Assembly: GCF_023228165.1 (NCBI RefSeq)
Contig: NZ_JALOBS010000001.1
Coordinates: 1 to 64,000 of the forward strand
Direction of reading: 5' to 3'
DNA from: Methylomonas sp.
Lineage (GTDB): Bacteria; Pseudomonadota; Gammaproteobacteria; Methylococcales; Methylomonadaceae
Length of the DNA stretch: 64,000 bases
The translations under genes were made by a program, and so were the position numbers. The notes beneath the pieces are model-generated. The model saw nothing but the letters and a program-made list of their open reading frames with translations, did no database searches and was not told the DNA's origin. Shown here in pieces: positions 32,631-41,978 of the stretch; position 1 is the first letter of the stretch, and every line of letters starts with the position of its first letter.

Positions 32631-33641
32631 TTATTCCATAGCGTCTACGATAGCCTGGCCCATTTCCCTAGTACCGCAAGTACTGTTCGGGTTGAGGTCG
32701 GGCGTGACGTACTTGCCTTCGTTAACAACTTTTTCGATGGCATGCAGCATGCGCATGCCAGCATCATGTTCGCCCAAATGAGTCAGCATCATCACCCCGG
32801 CCATCATCACGGCAGTCGGGTTAGCGATATTTTTGCCGGCAATATCCGGCGCACTGCCGTGCACCGCTTCGAACAGCGCCGCATCAATGCCGATATTGGC
32901 GCCAGGAATCAGGCCCAAGCCGCCGACCAGACCGGCGGTCAAGTCCGACAAGATATCGCCGAACATATTGGTGGTCACCACTACATCGAATTGCTCGGGT
33001 TTCATCACCATGTGCATGCAGGCGGCATCGATGATTTTTTCGTCGAATTCAATTTGCGGATATTTTTTGGCCACTTCCCGGGCGGTATTTAAAAATAATC
33101 CTTGGGTAAATTTTAGAATATTGGCTTTGTGACAAACCGTGACTTTTTGGCGGTCGTTATCCAGCGCGTATTTAAAGGCATATTCGACGATGCGCTCGGA
33201 ACTGTCCTTGGTGACCACGGCCAAACTTTCGGCAATATCTTTTTGCGGGGTCAGATAATGCTCCAAGCCCACATACAAACCCTGGGTGTTTTCGCGCACC
33301 ACGACGATGTCGACATCCTCATAACGGGTTTTTACGCCGGGCCAACTTTTGGCCGGACGTACATTGGCGTAAAGATCGTATTTTTTGCGCAATTCGACGT
33401 TGATACTTCTGAAACCCTCGCCCACCATGGTAGTCAGCGGCCCTTTGAAAGCGACCCGGGTTTCATCGATTGATTGCATGGTGGCATCCGGCAAAGGGGT
33501 GCCGTTTTTTTCATACGCAGACATGCCGGCTTCGGCTTCCAGCCAGTTAATTTTCGCGCCGGATGCATTGATAACCGCTACGGCGGCATCCATAATCGAA
33601 GGACCAATACCATCACCTTTAATCAACGTGACGTTGTGCAT
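32631..33641 (-). CDS. Isocitrate dehydrogenase, NAD-type
   Basis: A 336-residue decarboxylating dehydrogenase of the isocitrate/isopropylmalate family: TLIKGDGIGPSIMDAAVAVI, YANVRPAKSWPGVKTRYEDV, VVVRENTQGLYVGLEHYL, MFGDILSDLTAGLVGGLGLI and AVHGSAPDIAGKNIANPTA. Its shortness and ENTQGLYVGLEH pattern match the NAD-dependent homo-oligomeric isocitrate dehydrogenases reported in methanotrophs, rather than the 415-residue NADP enzyme Icd. Pairing with acnB supports isocitrate over isopropylmalate as substrate. Cofactor choice is inferred from family. GGAGAG lies 8 bases before the ATG. Confidence 0.85.
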   Translation of the reverse strand: MHNVTLIKGDGIGPSIMDAAVAVINASGAKINWLEAEAGMSAYEKNGTPLPDATMQSIDETRVAFKGPLTTMVGEGFRSINVELRKKYDLYANVRPAKSWPGVKTRYEDVDIVVVRENTQGLYVGLEHYLTPQKDIAESLAVVTKDSSERIVEYAFKYALDNDRQKVTVCHKANILKFTQGLFLNTAREVAKKYPQIEFDEKIIDAACMHMVMKPEQFDVVVTTNMFGDILSDLTAGLVGGLGLIPGANIGIDAALFEAVHGSAPDIAGKNIANPTAVMMAGVMMLTHLGEHDAGMRMLHAIEKVVNEGKYVTPDLNPNSTCGTREMGQAIVDAME

Positions 33642-33937
33642 TCACTCTCTCCTGAGGGTTTTTTAAAAACTAAATGATAACAGTTTCCTGGCCGGCGGGC
33701 AGCCGAGTGGTTAGGCTGCTGTTAAGCCAACAAAAAAATCGTTATCAACCAAGGTTTATTAAAGCAATTTTAATACCATAAAAAACCCTATTATCAGCGG
33801 CGATTAGCCGATTATATTCGGCATCAGCTGAAATTTTGCACCAAGCTAGCTTGTTAAAGATCTTTAATGGTGCGTAGTTAGTCGTTATCAAACAGAGTTA
33901 GCTACAATGCCCGGCAAACCCCACAAGGCAAGCCTAA

Positions 33938-34852
33938 ATGATTACAGTCGATAAACTGATTTTTGAATATCCGGGACTCAGGGCGCTGGACAATGTGTCC
34001 TTTCGCATGGATCAAGGTAGTATCACGGCCTTGGTTGGCCCCAACGGCGCCGGAAAAACCACCTTGCTGCGCTGTATGGCGGCCTTGGAACGGCCGGTCA
34101 GCGGCACTATTACGATCGAGGAAATCGATGTTTTGGAACAACCTCGGGATTGCCACCGGATTATCGGCTATCTGTCTGACTTTTTTGGACTTTACCAGCG
34201 TTTGACCGTACGACAATGTCTACATTTCGTGGCGCGCGCCCAAGGCATTGACGATAGCGATTGCCCGGCGGCAATTGCAGCCGTATGCCGCCGCCTAAAT
34301 ATCGAAGACCGGTTGGAGATGCGGCCAGGCGAGCTTTCACGCGGTTTACGGCAACGAGTGGCCATAGCCCAAGCCATTATTCATAAACCCAGCTTGGTGT
34401 TACTGGACGAACCGGCCTCGGGTCTGGATCCGGAGGCCCGTCATGAATTGGCCGAACTTTTTCTGGATCTGCAACGTCAAGGCATGACGCTGCTGGTCTC
34501 ATCCCATATTCTGGCGGAACTGGAAGCCTACTGCACAGATATGCTGGTACTGCGAAATGGCCGTTTGGTCGAACAGATCACCGTAAAAAAAGCCCGGCAG
34601 CATAAACCGTTCAAATTGTTACTGGCCCAACCGGTGCAAAATTTGGCGGAGATATTGAAACAAATACCGGATATCGAATTGTTAAAAACCGAACACGATC
34701 AGCTGGCATTGATCCAGCTAACCGCCGATACTCAACAACAACACGCTGTATTAAAGGCCTTATTGGCGCTGAATTTACCGGTGTGCGAGTTCGCCCCGGC
34801 CGCCAGCAACTTGCAAGACGCCTATCTACAGACCATCAGGCAACGCCCATGA
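33938..34852 (+). CDS. ABC-2 type exporter, ATP-binding protein
   Basis: A 304-residue ATPase: Walker A LVGPNGAGKTTLL, signature LSRGLRQRVAIAQAI (a variant of LSGGQ), Walker B LVLLDEPASGLDP and switch histidine in LVSSHILAEL. A C-terminal extension of about 85 residues is typical of drug/polysaccharide-type ABC-2 ATPases. It overlaps the permease start by 4 bases (ATGA), so both act together. The exported substrate is unknown. The 296 bases before it, shared with the divergent isocitrate dehydrogenase gene, are AT-rich and probably carry both promoters. Confidence 0.88.
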   Translation: MITVDKLIFEYPGLRALDNVSFRMDQGSITALVGPNGAGKTTLLRCMAALERPVSGTITIEEIDVLEQPRDCHRIIGYLSDFFGLYQRLTVRQCLHFVARAQGIDDSDCPAAIAAVCRRLNIEDRLEMRPGELSRGLRQRVAIAQAIIHKPSLVLLDEPASGLDPEARHELAELFLDLQRQGMTLLVSSHILAELEAYCTDMLVLRNGRLVEQITVKKARQHKPFKLLLAQPVQNLAEILKQIPDIELLKTEHDQLALIQLTADTQQQHAVLKALLALNLPVCEFAPAASNLQDAYLQTIRQRP

Positions 34853-36141
34853 ATTTGAATCCGGAATTTCAACGCCAGCTTTATCTGGAATGTTCGCAAG
34901 CTCGTTTAATCGGCATCCCATTGGTATTGGGCGTTATCTTTACGTTCAGTTATTTTATCGACGGCTATCGGCTAGGCGGCGCCACGGCAAAGGCTGCCTT
35001 GATATTGTTCCTGCTGATCACCCTGTTATGGGGCGCACGGCAGGCTGTCGACAGTATTGTCGAGGAATATCGCGATCGCACCTGGGACACCCAACGCCTG
35101 TCGGCGTTAGGGCCCTGGGAAATGGTCTGGGCTAAGTTGTTCGGCAGTACCTTGATGGCCTGGTATGCCGGCTTGCTGTGCCTGTTGGTATACGGCTCGG
35201 CAATCGATGATTACGCCGCCCTGCCGATGCTGATTTTTTACGGCGTTTGCGCCGCGTTGCTGGTACAAAGCGGTAGCCTGTTACTGGGTCTGCTTGCGGT
35301 GCGGCGGGGGCAAACCAAAAGCGGCTCGATTTTCCTGCTTGCCGTTATCGGCTTCTTATCCATCGCCCCATGGTTATCGGAGGTATCGAGCCTGACCGCC
35401 TACGCTTTGCCGGATTCGACGACAGCTTGGTACGAAATACGCTTCAGCAGCAGTGCTTTTCATCAAATCAGCTTATTATTGGCTCTATTTTGGTGTGCGG
35501 TAGGCAATTATCGGTTAATGACGCTGGAGCTGGGTATGCGCACGACACCCTCGGTCTGGCTGGGATTTAGTGTATTTTTAATGATCTATGTCGGCGGCTT
35601 TATGCCCAGTTCGGCGTATTCGTTTTGGCTGGCTGCTTTCGCGGTGTGCAGTGCATTGACCTATGTGGGCGTGGTGGTCGAATCCAACGACGCCATGCGC
35701 ATCAAACGTTTATTGACTTATTTTGTTCAGCGCAACTGGCGGCGCGGCAGTGAAGAGTTGCCGATCTGGTGGCTGTCTTTCCTTTTATTGCTACCGGCCG
35801 CGCTGGTGTTGAGTGTGTCCGTACACCCGCTGCGCGAATTCAGTTTGCGCTTTCATTTTTATCCGCTGGCTATTGTTCTGATTTTATTGCGAGATTGCGG
35901 CATTTATATTTATTTTTGCTACGGCAAAAATCCGCAACGCGCTTTAAGCCTGACCTTACTATCCGGTGTTTTACTATACGGCATCTTACCGGGTATTTTT
36001 AACGCCATGGGCCAAAACGGACTGGCGGCGCTTTTCTTTCCGCTGTGGGCGGATTCGGCCGGCGGCGCCCTGCTCTGCGCCTTGGCACAGAGCGGATGGG
36101 TAATGGGTATGTTGTATCGACGCTGGCAGGCCAGCACTTGA
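34849..36141 (+). CDS. ABC-2 type exporter, membrane subunit
   Basis: A 430-residue protein with about ten to twelve hydrophobic segments (for example LIGIPLVLGVIFTFSYF and AALILFLLITLLW) and a cytoplasmic loop with YRDRTWDTQRLSALGPWEMV, which is characteristic of ABC-2 permeases. The ATG at 34849 overlaps the ATPase stop; the longer frame from 34783 runs through the ATPase gene. The substrate is not predictable. A potassium channel gene follows 13 bases downstream and may share the transcript. Confidence 0.8.
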   Translation: MNLNPEFQRQLYLECSQARLIGIPLVLGVIFTFSYFIDGYRLGGATAKAALILFLLITLLWGARQAVDSIVEEYRDRTWDTQRLSALGPWEMVWAKLFGSTLMAWYAGLLCLLVYGSAIDDYAALPMLIFYGVCAALLVQSGSLLLGLLAVRRGQTKSGSIFLLAVIGFLSIAPWLSEVSSLTAYALPDSTTAWYEIRFSSSAFHQISLLLALFWCAVGNYRLMTLELGMRTTPSVWLGFSVFLMIYVGGFMPSSAYSFWLAAFAVCSALTYVGVVVESNDAMRIKRLLTYFVQRNWRRGSEELPIWWLSFLLLLPAALVLSVSVHPLREFSLRFHFYPLAIVLILLRDCGIYIYFCYGKNPQRALSLTLLSGVLLYGILPGIFNAMGQNGLAALFFPLWADSAGGALLCALAQSGWVMGMLYRRWQAST

Positions 36142-36154
36142 ACTAACTAGCATC

Positions 36155-37024
36155 ATGAAAACTATTTACAGAAAATCCGTCATCAATGAAGGTCGAAGCC
36201 TGGCGCCTTGGCGTGAACAGCTGAATGAAGTGATTTTTGGCTCTGAAACCCCGGCAGGGCGCAATTTCGATGTATTGCTTATTGTGTTCATCATACTAAG
36301 CACGCTGGTCGCTATCATTGATAGCGTCGAAAGCCTTCATAACCAGTACGCCGAATTATTGAACATTCTGGAATGGGTGTTTACGCTCCTATTCAGTCTG
36401 GAGTACTTTTTACGCTTACTGTGCGTCCGTCACCCCTGGCTTTATATGCGCAGTTTTTACGGGATAGTGGATTTACTGTCTATCTTGCCCAGCTATATCA
36501 GCTTGTTTATGCCCGGTGTGCACTACGCTGCCGTGGTGCGCATATTACGTTTGCTACGTATTTTCCGGATACTGAAGCTGTCGGTTTATCTCAATGAAGC
36601 CAATTTGCTCAAAACCGCGCTATACAATTCGCGCTGGAAAATCATGGTGTTCCTCTATACGGTCTTAACATTGGTGGTTATTTGCGGGACGTTGATGTAC
36701 GTCATAGAAGGCAAAGAGGCCGGGTTCACCTCGATTCCTAGAAGCATGTATTGGGCCATAGTTACACTGACGACAGTGGGTTACGGAGACATTGCCCCCA
36801 ATTCCACCCTAGGGCAGATCGCAGCCTCGTTTATCATGATCATGGGCTACGGCATCATCGCCGTGCCGACCGGAATTTACGGTGCGGAATTGATCAAAAC
36901 CGTCAATCAAGCGAATCTCTCGAATGAAGCGTGTCCGGATTGCGGACGCATCGGCCACGATATAGATGCCAGCTATTGTAAATATTGCGGCCATAATCTT
37001 GCCGATTTGCCGTCCCATCATTGA
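36155..37024 (+). CDS. Voltage-gated potassium channel with C-terminal zinc ribbon
   Basis: A 289-residue six-helix Kv-type channel. S1 is near residues 38-55. The S4 voltage sensor has arginines at 129, 132, 135 and 138 in VVRILRLLRIFRILK. The selectivity filter TVGYGD is at 207-212, followed by S6 (FIMIMGYGIIAVPTGIYGAE). The C-terminus has CPDC and CKYCGH (Cys 260, 263, 275, 278), a zinc-ribbon-like finger. The channel should conduct potassium across the inner membrane with depolarisation gating. The zinc ribbon may be regulatory or structural; its role is unknown. Confidence 0.9.
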   Translation: MKTIYRKSVINEGRSLAPWREQLNEVIFGSETPAGRNFDVLLIVFIILSTLVAIIDSVESLHNQYAELLNILEWVFTLLFSLEYFLRLLCVRHPWLYMRSFYGIVDLLSILPSYISLFMPGVHYAAVVRILRLLRIFRILKLSVYLNEANLLKTALYNSRWKIMVFLYTVLTLVVICGTLMYVIEGKEAGFTSIPRSMYWAIVTLTTVGYGDIAPNSTLGQIAASFIMIMGYGIIAVPTGIYGAELIKTVNQANLSNEACPDCGRIGHDIDASYCKYCGHNLADLPSHH

Positions 37025-37219
37025 ACCTCAACAGCTATACTTGATCTGACAATAACAACGCTAAAGCAATGCAGCCATTAGTCGATACAATAAACAAGCA
37101 ATATTCACAGACATTTTGCTGTTTTTACTCAATCAGCTAAAAATTGTTGTATAAAGACTAGGTTATTCTGGCTACAACCGATTAATCTTGCGATTCACCT
37201 TTAAGTATCAGAGTGCACC

Positions 37220-38986
37220 GTGTCTATTCGATCGAACTATATGAATACTACTGGTTTAAAAAAACTGTCAATCAATGTTGGCCTCATGCTGCCGGTTGTT
37301 TTGATTTTATTCTTTTCGACCCAACCCACGACCTCTGCCGAGGAAACCAGCCTGTCCATCGATGCCGGCCCCGCGCCCGCCATCACCAGCCTAATTGCCG
37401 GCAAACAGAATGCTTTGCTGACCAAGCCTGATTTCTCCAATCACGCGGCGCTACTGAGCACTCTTTATCAATCAAACGAAAATCAATTGTTATGGCTAGG
37501 TGAAAACCGTTCAGAATCGAATATCGATCAGGCTCTGACCATACTCGGCAACGCTGGCTCGGACGGCCTGGATCCTAAAGACTACGATGCGGAGGTTTTG
37601 AAGGTCAATTTGCAAATGGCCTTATCGATTCCGCAAACCGCCGTCCATGAGCTTGCCGAGTTCGATACCGCGCTATCCATTTCCTTACTGCGATTTGCAA
37701 ACGATTTGCATCATGGCCGCGTCAACCCCCAAAAGCTTAGTTACCCCACCCCTTTCGGCAGCAAAACCGCAATTGATGTAGCGAGCTTAATCAAGCAAGC
37801 CATTGATAATCAAGGATTAGAGAAACTGCCGCAACAATTACAACCCAAATTAAAACAATACGGGCAGCTAAAGCAGATATTGGCGGCTTATCGCAAAGCG
37901 CCCGCGGATGCAAATTATCAGCCGCTGATTTTTCAAAAATCATTGCGCCCAGGCGAGACCTACCCCCAATTGGCTGAACTGCATCGACGCTTAATAGCGC
38001 TTGGTGCTTTGCCTGAATACGATCCGGCAAATTCACCGAAAAAACGCTATGACCATGAGCTGCAGGAAGGGGTAATAAACTTTCAACGTGAAAACGGCCT
38101 TAAAGCGGATGCTATTATCGGACCGGAAACCGCCGCCAGACTCAATCAATCCCTGGCCCAAAAAATCCTGCAGATCGAACTGGCCATGGAGAGGCTGCGC
38201 TGGTTGCCCGATAACATCGCAGGGCCAATGATTATCGTCAATATCCCCGCTTTTCAGCTATGGGCCTTCAATTCGCCCGACGATACAGACATATTGAATA
38301 TGAAAGTCATCGTAGGCAAGGCCTTAAAAAACCAGACCCCGGTTTTATTTGAAGAAATGAAATATCTGGAATTTATGCCTTATTGGAATATTCCCAGAAG
38401 TATTATGGATAAGGAAATTCTGCCTAAGCTGTATAACGACTTTGGTTATCTGCAAAGCCAGGATATCGAGTTGGTGCAGCGTTACGCGTCCGACAACGCC
38501 GGCTCGTGGGACACCGTTTTCGATGATATCCGCCGCGGGCGAGTGCGGGCCAGACAAAGACCCGGCAAAAAGAATCCGCTAGGCAAGGTAAAATTTATTT
38601 TCCCCAACAAGGAAGACGTCTATCTGCACGACACTTCGGCCCACAGCCTGTTCAGCCGCAGCCGTCGCGATTTTAGCCACGGCTGCGTCAGAGTGGCGGA
38701 AGCGGAAAAACTGGCGGAATTCGTGCTGAACAACCAACCGGAATCAAGTTGGGATGTGGCTGCCATTCAAGAAGCGATGTCGGGTTCCAAGACCCGGAGG
38801 GTCACCTTGAAAAAGCCGATTCCGGTTTTGTTTTTCTACAGCACCACTTTTGTGGACCACAATAACCAAATTCATTTTTACCGGGACATTTACGAACAGG
38901 ATGCCGCTTTAGAAAAAGCTCTGGGAAAAATCCCCGGCTCCGGAGACAGTAGTTTATTAACGGCTAAAACAACAACCCCCAGTTAA
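37220..38986 (+). CDS. L,D-transpeptidase, YcbB/LdtD-like
   Basis: A 588-residue periplasmic enzyme (from a GTG at 37220; an ATG at 37241 would also work and begins nearer the signal segment VGLMLPVVLILFFSTQ). It has an N-terminal helical domain, a peptidoglycan-binding domain (YDHELQEGVINFQRENGLKA, GPETAARLNQSL) and a YkuD catalytic domain with SHGCVRV, catalytic Cys about 489. Such enzymes make 3-3 cross-links in peptidoglycan. The architecture and length equal E. coli YcbB (LdtD). The MepK-like gene converges from the other side, which recalls the ycbB-ycbK neighbourhood. Confidence 0.9.
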   Translation: MSIRSNYMNTTGLKKLSINVGLMLPVVLILFFSTQPTTSAEETSLSIDAGPAPAITSLIAGKQNALLTKPDFSNHAALLSTLYQSNENQLLWLGENRSESNIDQALTILGNAGSDGLDPKDYDAEVLKVNLQMALSIPQTAVHELAEFDTALSISLLRFANDLHHGRVNPQKLSYPTPFGSKTAIDVASLIKQAIDNQGLEKLPQQLQPKLKQYGQLKQILAAYRKAPADANYQPLIFQKSLRPGETYPQLAELHRRLIALGALPEYDPANSPKKRYDHELQEGVINFQRENGLKADAIIGPETAARLNQSLAQKILQIELAMERLRWLPDNIAGPMIIVNIPAFQLWAFNSPDDTDILNMKVIVGKALKNQTPVLFEEMKYLEFMPYWNIPRSIMDKEILPKLYNDFGYLQSQDIELVQRYASDNAGSWDTVFDDIRRGRVRARQRPGKKNPLGKVKFIFPNKEDVYLHDTSAHSLFSRSRRDFSHGCVRVAEAEKLAEFVLNNQPESSWDVAAIQEAMSGSKTRRVTLKKPIPVLFFYSTTFVDHNNQIHFYRDIYEQDAALEKALGKIPGSGDSSLLTAKTTTPS

Positions 38987-38996
38987 GTCGGTCGAT

Positions 38997-39016
38997 GTAG
39001 CGTCCAAAGACGCTAC
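38997..39016. terminator. Hairpin between convergent genes
   Basis: GTAGCGTC and GACGCTAC form an exact 8-bp stem with a CAAA loop, overlapping the last codon of the MepK-like gene. It lies where two convergent transcripts end. There is no clear T-run, so terminator activity is tentative. Confidence 0.4.
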
Positions 39017-39603
39017 CAGGTTCTGAATTTCCCGGTATCAAGATGCACGAAATCAGATTTGGGGTAATAACCAACCCCGCCGCGATGTAGTGAAATAGCG
39101 GCATTTCGTAAATGCTTTGTGTCATAGCCGTCCAAACGGATATCAATCGCCCTACCCTGCATATGTAAGCTGTTATTGGCCACACCCGACTTATGCTTGC
39201 GCAAATTAGCGTTGGTGAATGGCGACCGGTAACCGCAGATAATTTCAAAGGGGCGGTGAGCGCCCAGCATTAATTTCAAGTCGTGTAATTGGTCCAACAG
39301 ATGCGGGTCGATACGATGCACGTCTCCGCTACGATAATCGCGCAACAAATAATCGATCTCGCTTAAGGCCGAACTGATATAGCGGCCTTTTTCAAAATAG
39401 GTTAATTTCAGTTTGTCGCCGGTATTGAGGATTTCGAACGCCAGTGATTTATGACTAGGGAAGTGGGCTTTTGCGGCTTGGGCAATGACAGGGGAGCCCA
39501 AGGTCAATAAAGACCCGCAGGCTAAATGGCGAATAAAACGACGTCTTGACAGCACAATATCGCTATCGTCGCTGGTTCGATTTTCTAAGATTCGTTGCAA
39601 CAT
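39013..39603 (-). CDS. MepK/YcbK-like murein endopeptidase (DUF882, M15 fold)
   Basis: A 196-residue protein with a twin-arginine signal (SRRRFIRHLACGSLLTLGSP) and a DUF882 domain: LDQLHDLKLMLG, FEIICGYRSPFTNANLR, SLHMQGRAIDIRL and DFVHLDTGKFRTW, giving the His/Asp/His zinc site. E. coli MepK (YcbK) cuts 3-3 cross-links made by L,D-transpeptidases. The gene converges on the YcbB-like gene with 26 bases between them, so the maker and cutter of the same bond are neighbours. Confidence 0.88.
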   Translation of the reverse strand: MLQRILENRTSDDSDIVLSRRRFIRHLACGSLLTLGSPVIAQAAKAHFPSHKSLAFEILNTGDKLKLTYFEKGRYISSALSEIDYLLRDYRSGDVHRIDPHLLDQLHDLKLMLGAHRPFEIICGYRSPFTNANLRKHKSGVANNSLHMQGRAIDIRLDGYDTKHLRNAAISLHRGGVGYYPKSDFVHLDTGKFRTW

Positions 39604-39779
39604 AGTGTAACTTTATATTTCGACTTAAATTGAGTTGACGGAAATTCGCAGCAAAATAGCCCACAAATTTACAAAAAACATTCTTTTTAGCGCAAAGTTA
39701 AGATATCACAAGTGTGCCCCAAAAATCTTCCCGGTTCAGTAAAGCGCGGCTTTTTGACACACCCTCGATAAACTATGTA

Positions 39780-39808
39780 TTGCTTCCCTCACCCCAAAAA
39801 AATATAAT
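39780..39808 (+). promoter_or_regulatory. Candidate sigma-70 promoter for argD
   Basis: TATAAT at 39803-39808 is a perfect -10 box. TTGCTT at 39780-39785 is a partial -35 box with 17-base spacing. The argD ATG is 59 bases downstream. Confidence 0.4.
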
Positions 39809-39866
39809 CGCGGCTTTTTTTTAATCCAGATCACTTTTTTTAACTAACCTACAAAGCCTTAACAAA

Positions 39867-41039
39867 ATGACAACCCATATTATGTCTACCTATGCTCGGC
39901 AGGCAGTTACTTTTGATCGCGGCGAAGGCGCGTGGCTGTGGGACAGTAATGGCAAACGCTATCTGGATGCATTAGCGGGTATAGCCGTTTGCAATCTCGG
40001 CCACGCTCACCCTGCCGTACATCGGGCTTTATGCAAGCAAAGCCAAACTTTGATCCACACATCCAATCTATATGGCGTGAAGTTACAGACTGAACTGGCT
40101 GACCAGCTGTGCCGGCTCAGCGGTATGGATAACGTATTTTTTTGCAACTCCGGCACGGAGGCTAACGAAGCCGCAATAAAAATTGCCCGCAAATACGGTC
40201 ATGCACAAGGTATCGATGCGCCTGTGATCATGACTATGGACAAAAGCTTTCACGGCCGTACCATGGGATCGTTAAGCGCAACCGGCAACAGCAAGGTCAA
40301 GCAAGGCTTTGCTCCGCTGCTGCCGGGCTTTGTTCATGTGCCGTATAACGACATAGACGCCATCCGTTCCGCTCTCCGGGCCGATAAAAATATAGTGGCC
40401 ATATTGGTGGAACCCATCCAGGGCGAAGGCGGCGTCAATATTCCCAAGCCGGATTACTTGAATCAAATACGTGCCATCTGCGATGAACATCAATTGTTGA
40501 TGATGCTGGATGAAATCCAAACCGGTATCGGCCGTACCGGGCAATTTTTGGCGTATCAACATAACCGGATTCTGCCGGATGTCTGCACGCTGGCCAAAGC
40601 GCTGGGAAATGGCGTACCTATCGGCGCCTGCATGGCGCATGGTAAAGCGGCCGCTATTTTAACGGCCGGCAATCACGGTTCCACTTTCGGCGGCAACCCG
40701 CTGGCTTGCAGCGCGGCGCTGGCTGTTCTCGATACGTTAAGCAACTCCAACCTGATTACCGATGCGGATATGAAGGGTAAGCGTATTTGCAGTGCCATAA
40801 CCCAGCAACTCGAAGGCAATCACCATATCGTCTCTATCCGCCACCAAGGCCTGATGATTGGCATCGAGCTGGACGCCGCGTGCGGAGAACTGGTCGGCAA
40901 AGCATTGGAAAAAGGTTTGCTGATCAACGTTACCGCCGATAGCACCATACGCTTACTACCGCCGCTGCTGATTGACGACGCGCAGATCGATTTACTCACC
41001 GAGACATTGTCTGCACTTATAAAAGAACATACCCATTAG
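39867..41039 (+). CDS. argD: Acetylornithine aminotransferase
   Basis: A class III PLP transaminase of arginine biosynthesis, 390 residues. Marks are the opening MSTYARQAVTFDRGEGAWLW, FFCNSGTEANEAAIKIARKY, SFHGRTMGSLSATG, LMMLDEIQTGIGRTG and the PLP lysine in CTLAKALGNGVPIGA. It converts N-acetylglutamate semialdehyde to N-acetylornithine and may also serve lysine synthesis. argF follows after 7 bases, so the two form an operon for the steps leading to citrulline. Confidence 0.93.
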   Translation: MTTHIMSTYARQAVTFDRGEGAWLWDSNGKRYLDALAGIAVCNLGHAHPAVHRALCKQSQTLIHTSNLYGVKLQTELADQLCRLSGMDNVFFCNSGTEANEAAIKIARKYGHAQGIDAPVIMTMDKSFHGRTMGSLSATGNSKVKQGFAPLLPGFVHVPYNDIDAIRSALRADKNIVAILVEPIQGEGGVNIPKPDYLNQIRAICDEHQLLMMLDEIQTGIGRTGQFLAYQHNRILPDVCTLAKALGNGVPIGACMAHGKAAAILTAGNHGSTFGGNPLACSAALAVLDTLSNSNLITDADMKGKRICSAITQQLEGNHHIVSIRHQGLMIGIELDAACGELVGKALEKGLLINVTADSTIRLLPPLLIDDAQIDLLTETLSALIKEHTH

Positions 41040-41046
41040 TATCCTT

Positions 41047-41946
41047 ATGCAACCCAGACATTTCACCAGCTTGCTGGATTTGAGCAGCACCGAATTACGG
41101 ACATTAATTCATCGCGCCATCCAGTTAAAAAATCACCGCGACCCGGATTTTCAACCGCTCAAAGGCAAAGTGCTGGCCATGGTGTTTGAAAAGTCATCCA
41201 CCCGTACCCGTATTTCCTTTGAAGCGGGGATGACGCAGTTCGGCGGAAGCGCCATATTTTTATCGCCGCGCGATACCCAACTGGGCCGGGGCGAACCGCT
41301 GGAAGACAGTGCCAGGGTCATATCCAGCATGGTGGATTGCATCATGCTGCGCACCAACGAGCACGACACCGTCACCACCTTTGCGAAATACTCGCGGGTA
41401 CCGGTGATCAACGGGCTGACCGATTTGTTGCACCCTTGCCAATTACTGGCCGACATGCAAGCTTATTTCGAACACCGTGGCGACATTGCCGGCAAAACCG
41501 TTGCCTGGATAGGCGATGGTAACAATATGTGCCATTCCTACATTAACGCCGCCCGTCAATTCGATTTTAAATTGCATATTGCCAGCCCGGCCGATTATGG
41601 CCCAGTGCAAAGCATCGTCGATGCCGCCGCCGATAAAGTGGCCATTTTTAATTCGCCGGTTTTAGCGGCACAAGGTGCCGATTTGGTGGTAACCGATGTT
41701 TGGGCCAGCATGGGCCAGGAAAGCGAGCAAAAAAAACGCGAATATGCTTTCCGGGATTTCCAAGTCTCCCAAGAGGTTATGCAGGCCGCCAATCCGGACG
41801 CACTGTTTATGCATTGCTTGCCCGCCCACCGTGGCGAGGAAGTGGCCGCGGAAGTCATAGACGGCCCGCAAAGCGTGGTTTTCGACGAGGCTGAAAACCG
41901 CCTGCATGCACAAAAAGCCCTGCTGGAATTTCTCATCTGCCGATAA
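41047..41946 (+). CDS. argF: Ornithine carbamoyltransferase
   Basis: A 299-residue transcarbamylase. The carbamoyl-phosphate site is in EKSSTRTRISFEAGM, LHPCQLLADMQAY is typical, and the ornithine loop is in MHCLPAHRGEEV. It makes citrulline from ornithine. The start is 7 bases after the argD stop. Length is normal. Confidence 0.95.
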   Translation: MQPRHFTSLLDLSSTELRTLIHRAIQLKNHRDPDFQPLKGKVLAMVFEKSSTRTRISFEAGMTQFGGSAIFLSPRDTQLGRGEPLEDSARVISSMVDCIMLRTNEHDTVTTFAKYSRVPVINGLTDLLHPCQLLADMQAYFEHRGDIAGKTVAWIGDGNNMCHSYINAARQFDFKLHIASPADYGPVQSIVDAAADKVAIFNSPVLAAQGADLVVTDVWASMGQESEQKKREYAFRDFQVSQEVMQAANPDALFMHCLPAHRGEEVAAEVIDGPQSVVFDEAENRLHAQKALLEFLICR

Positions 41947-41949
41947 TTT

Positions 41950-41970
41950 CGCTAGAATTAGCGGTTTTTA
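41950..41970 (+). terminator. Short hairpin with T-tract after argF
   Basis: CGCTA and TAGCG make a 5-bp stem with a GAAT loop followed by GTTTTTA. It is weak and lies only 9 bases before the next start, so partial readthrough is likely. Confidence 0.4.
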
Positions 41971-41978
41971 GTTAGTAG

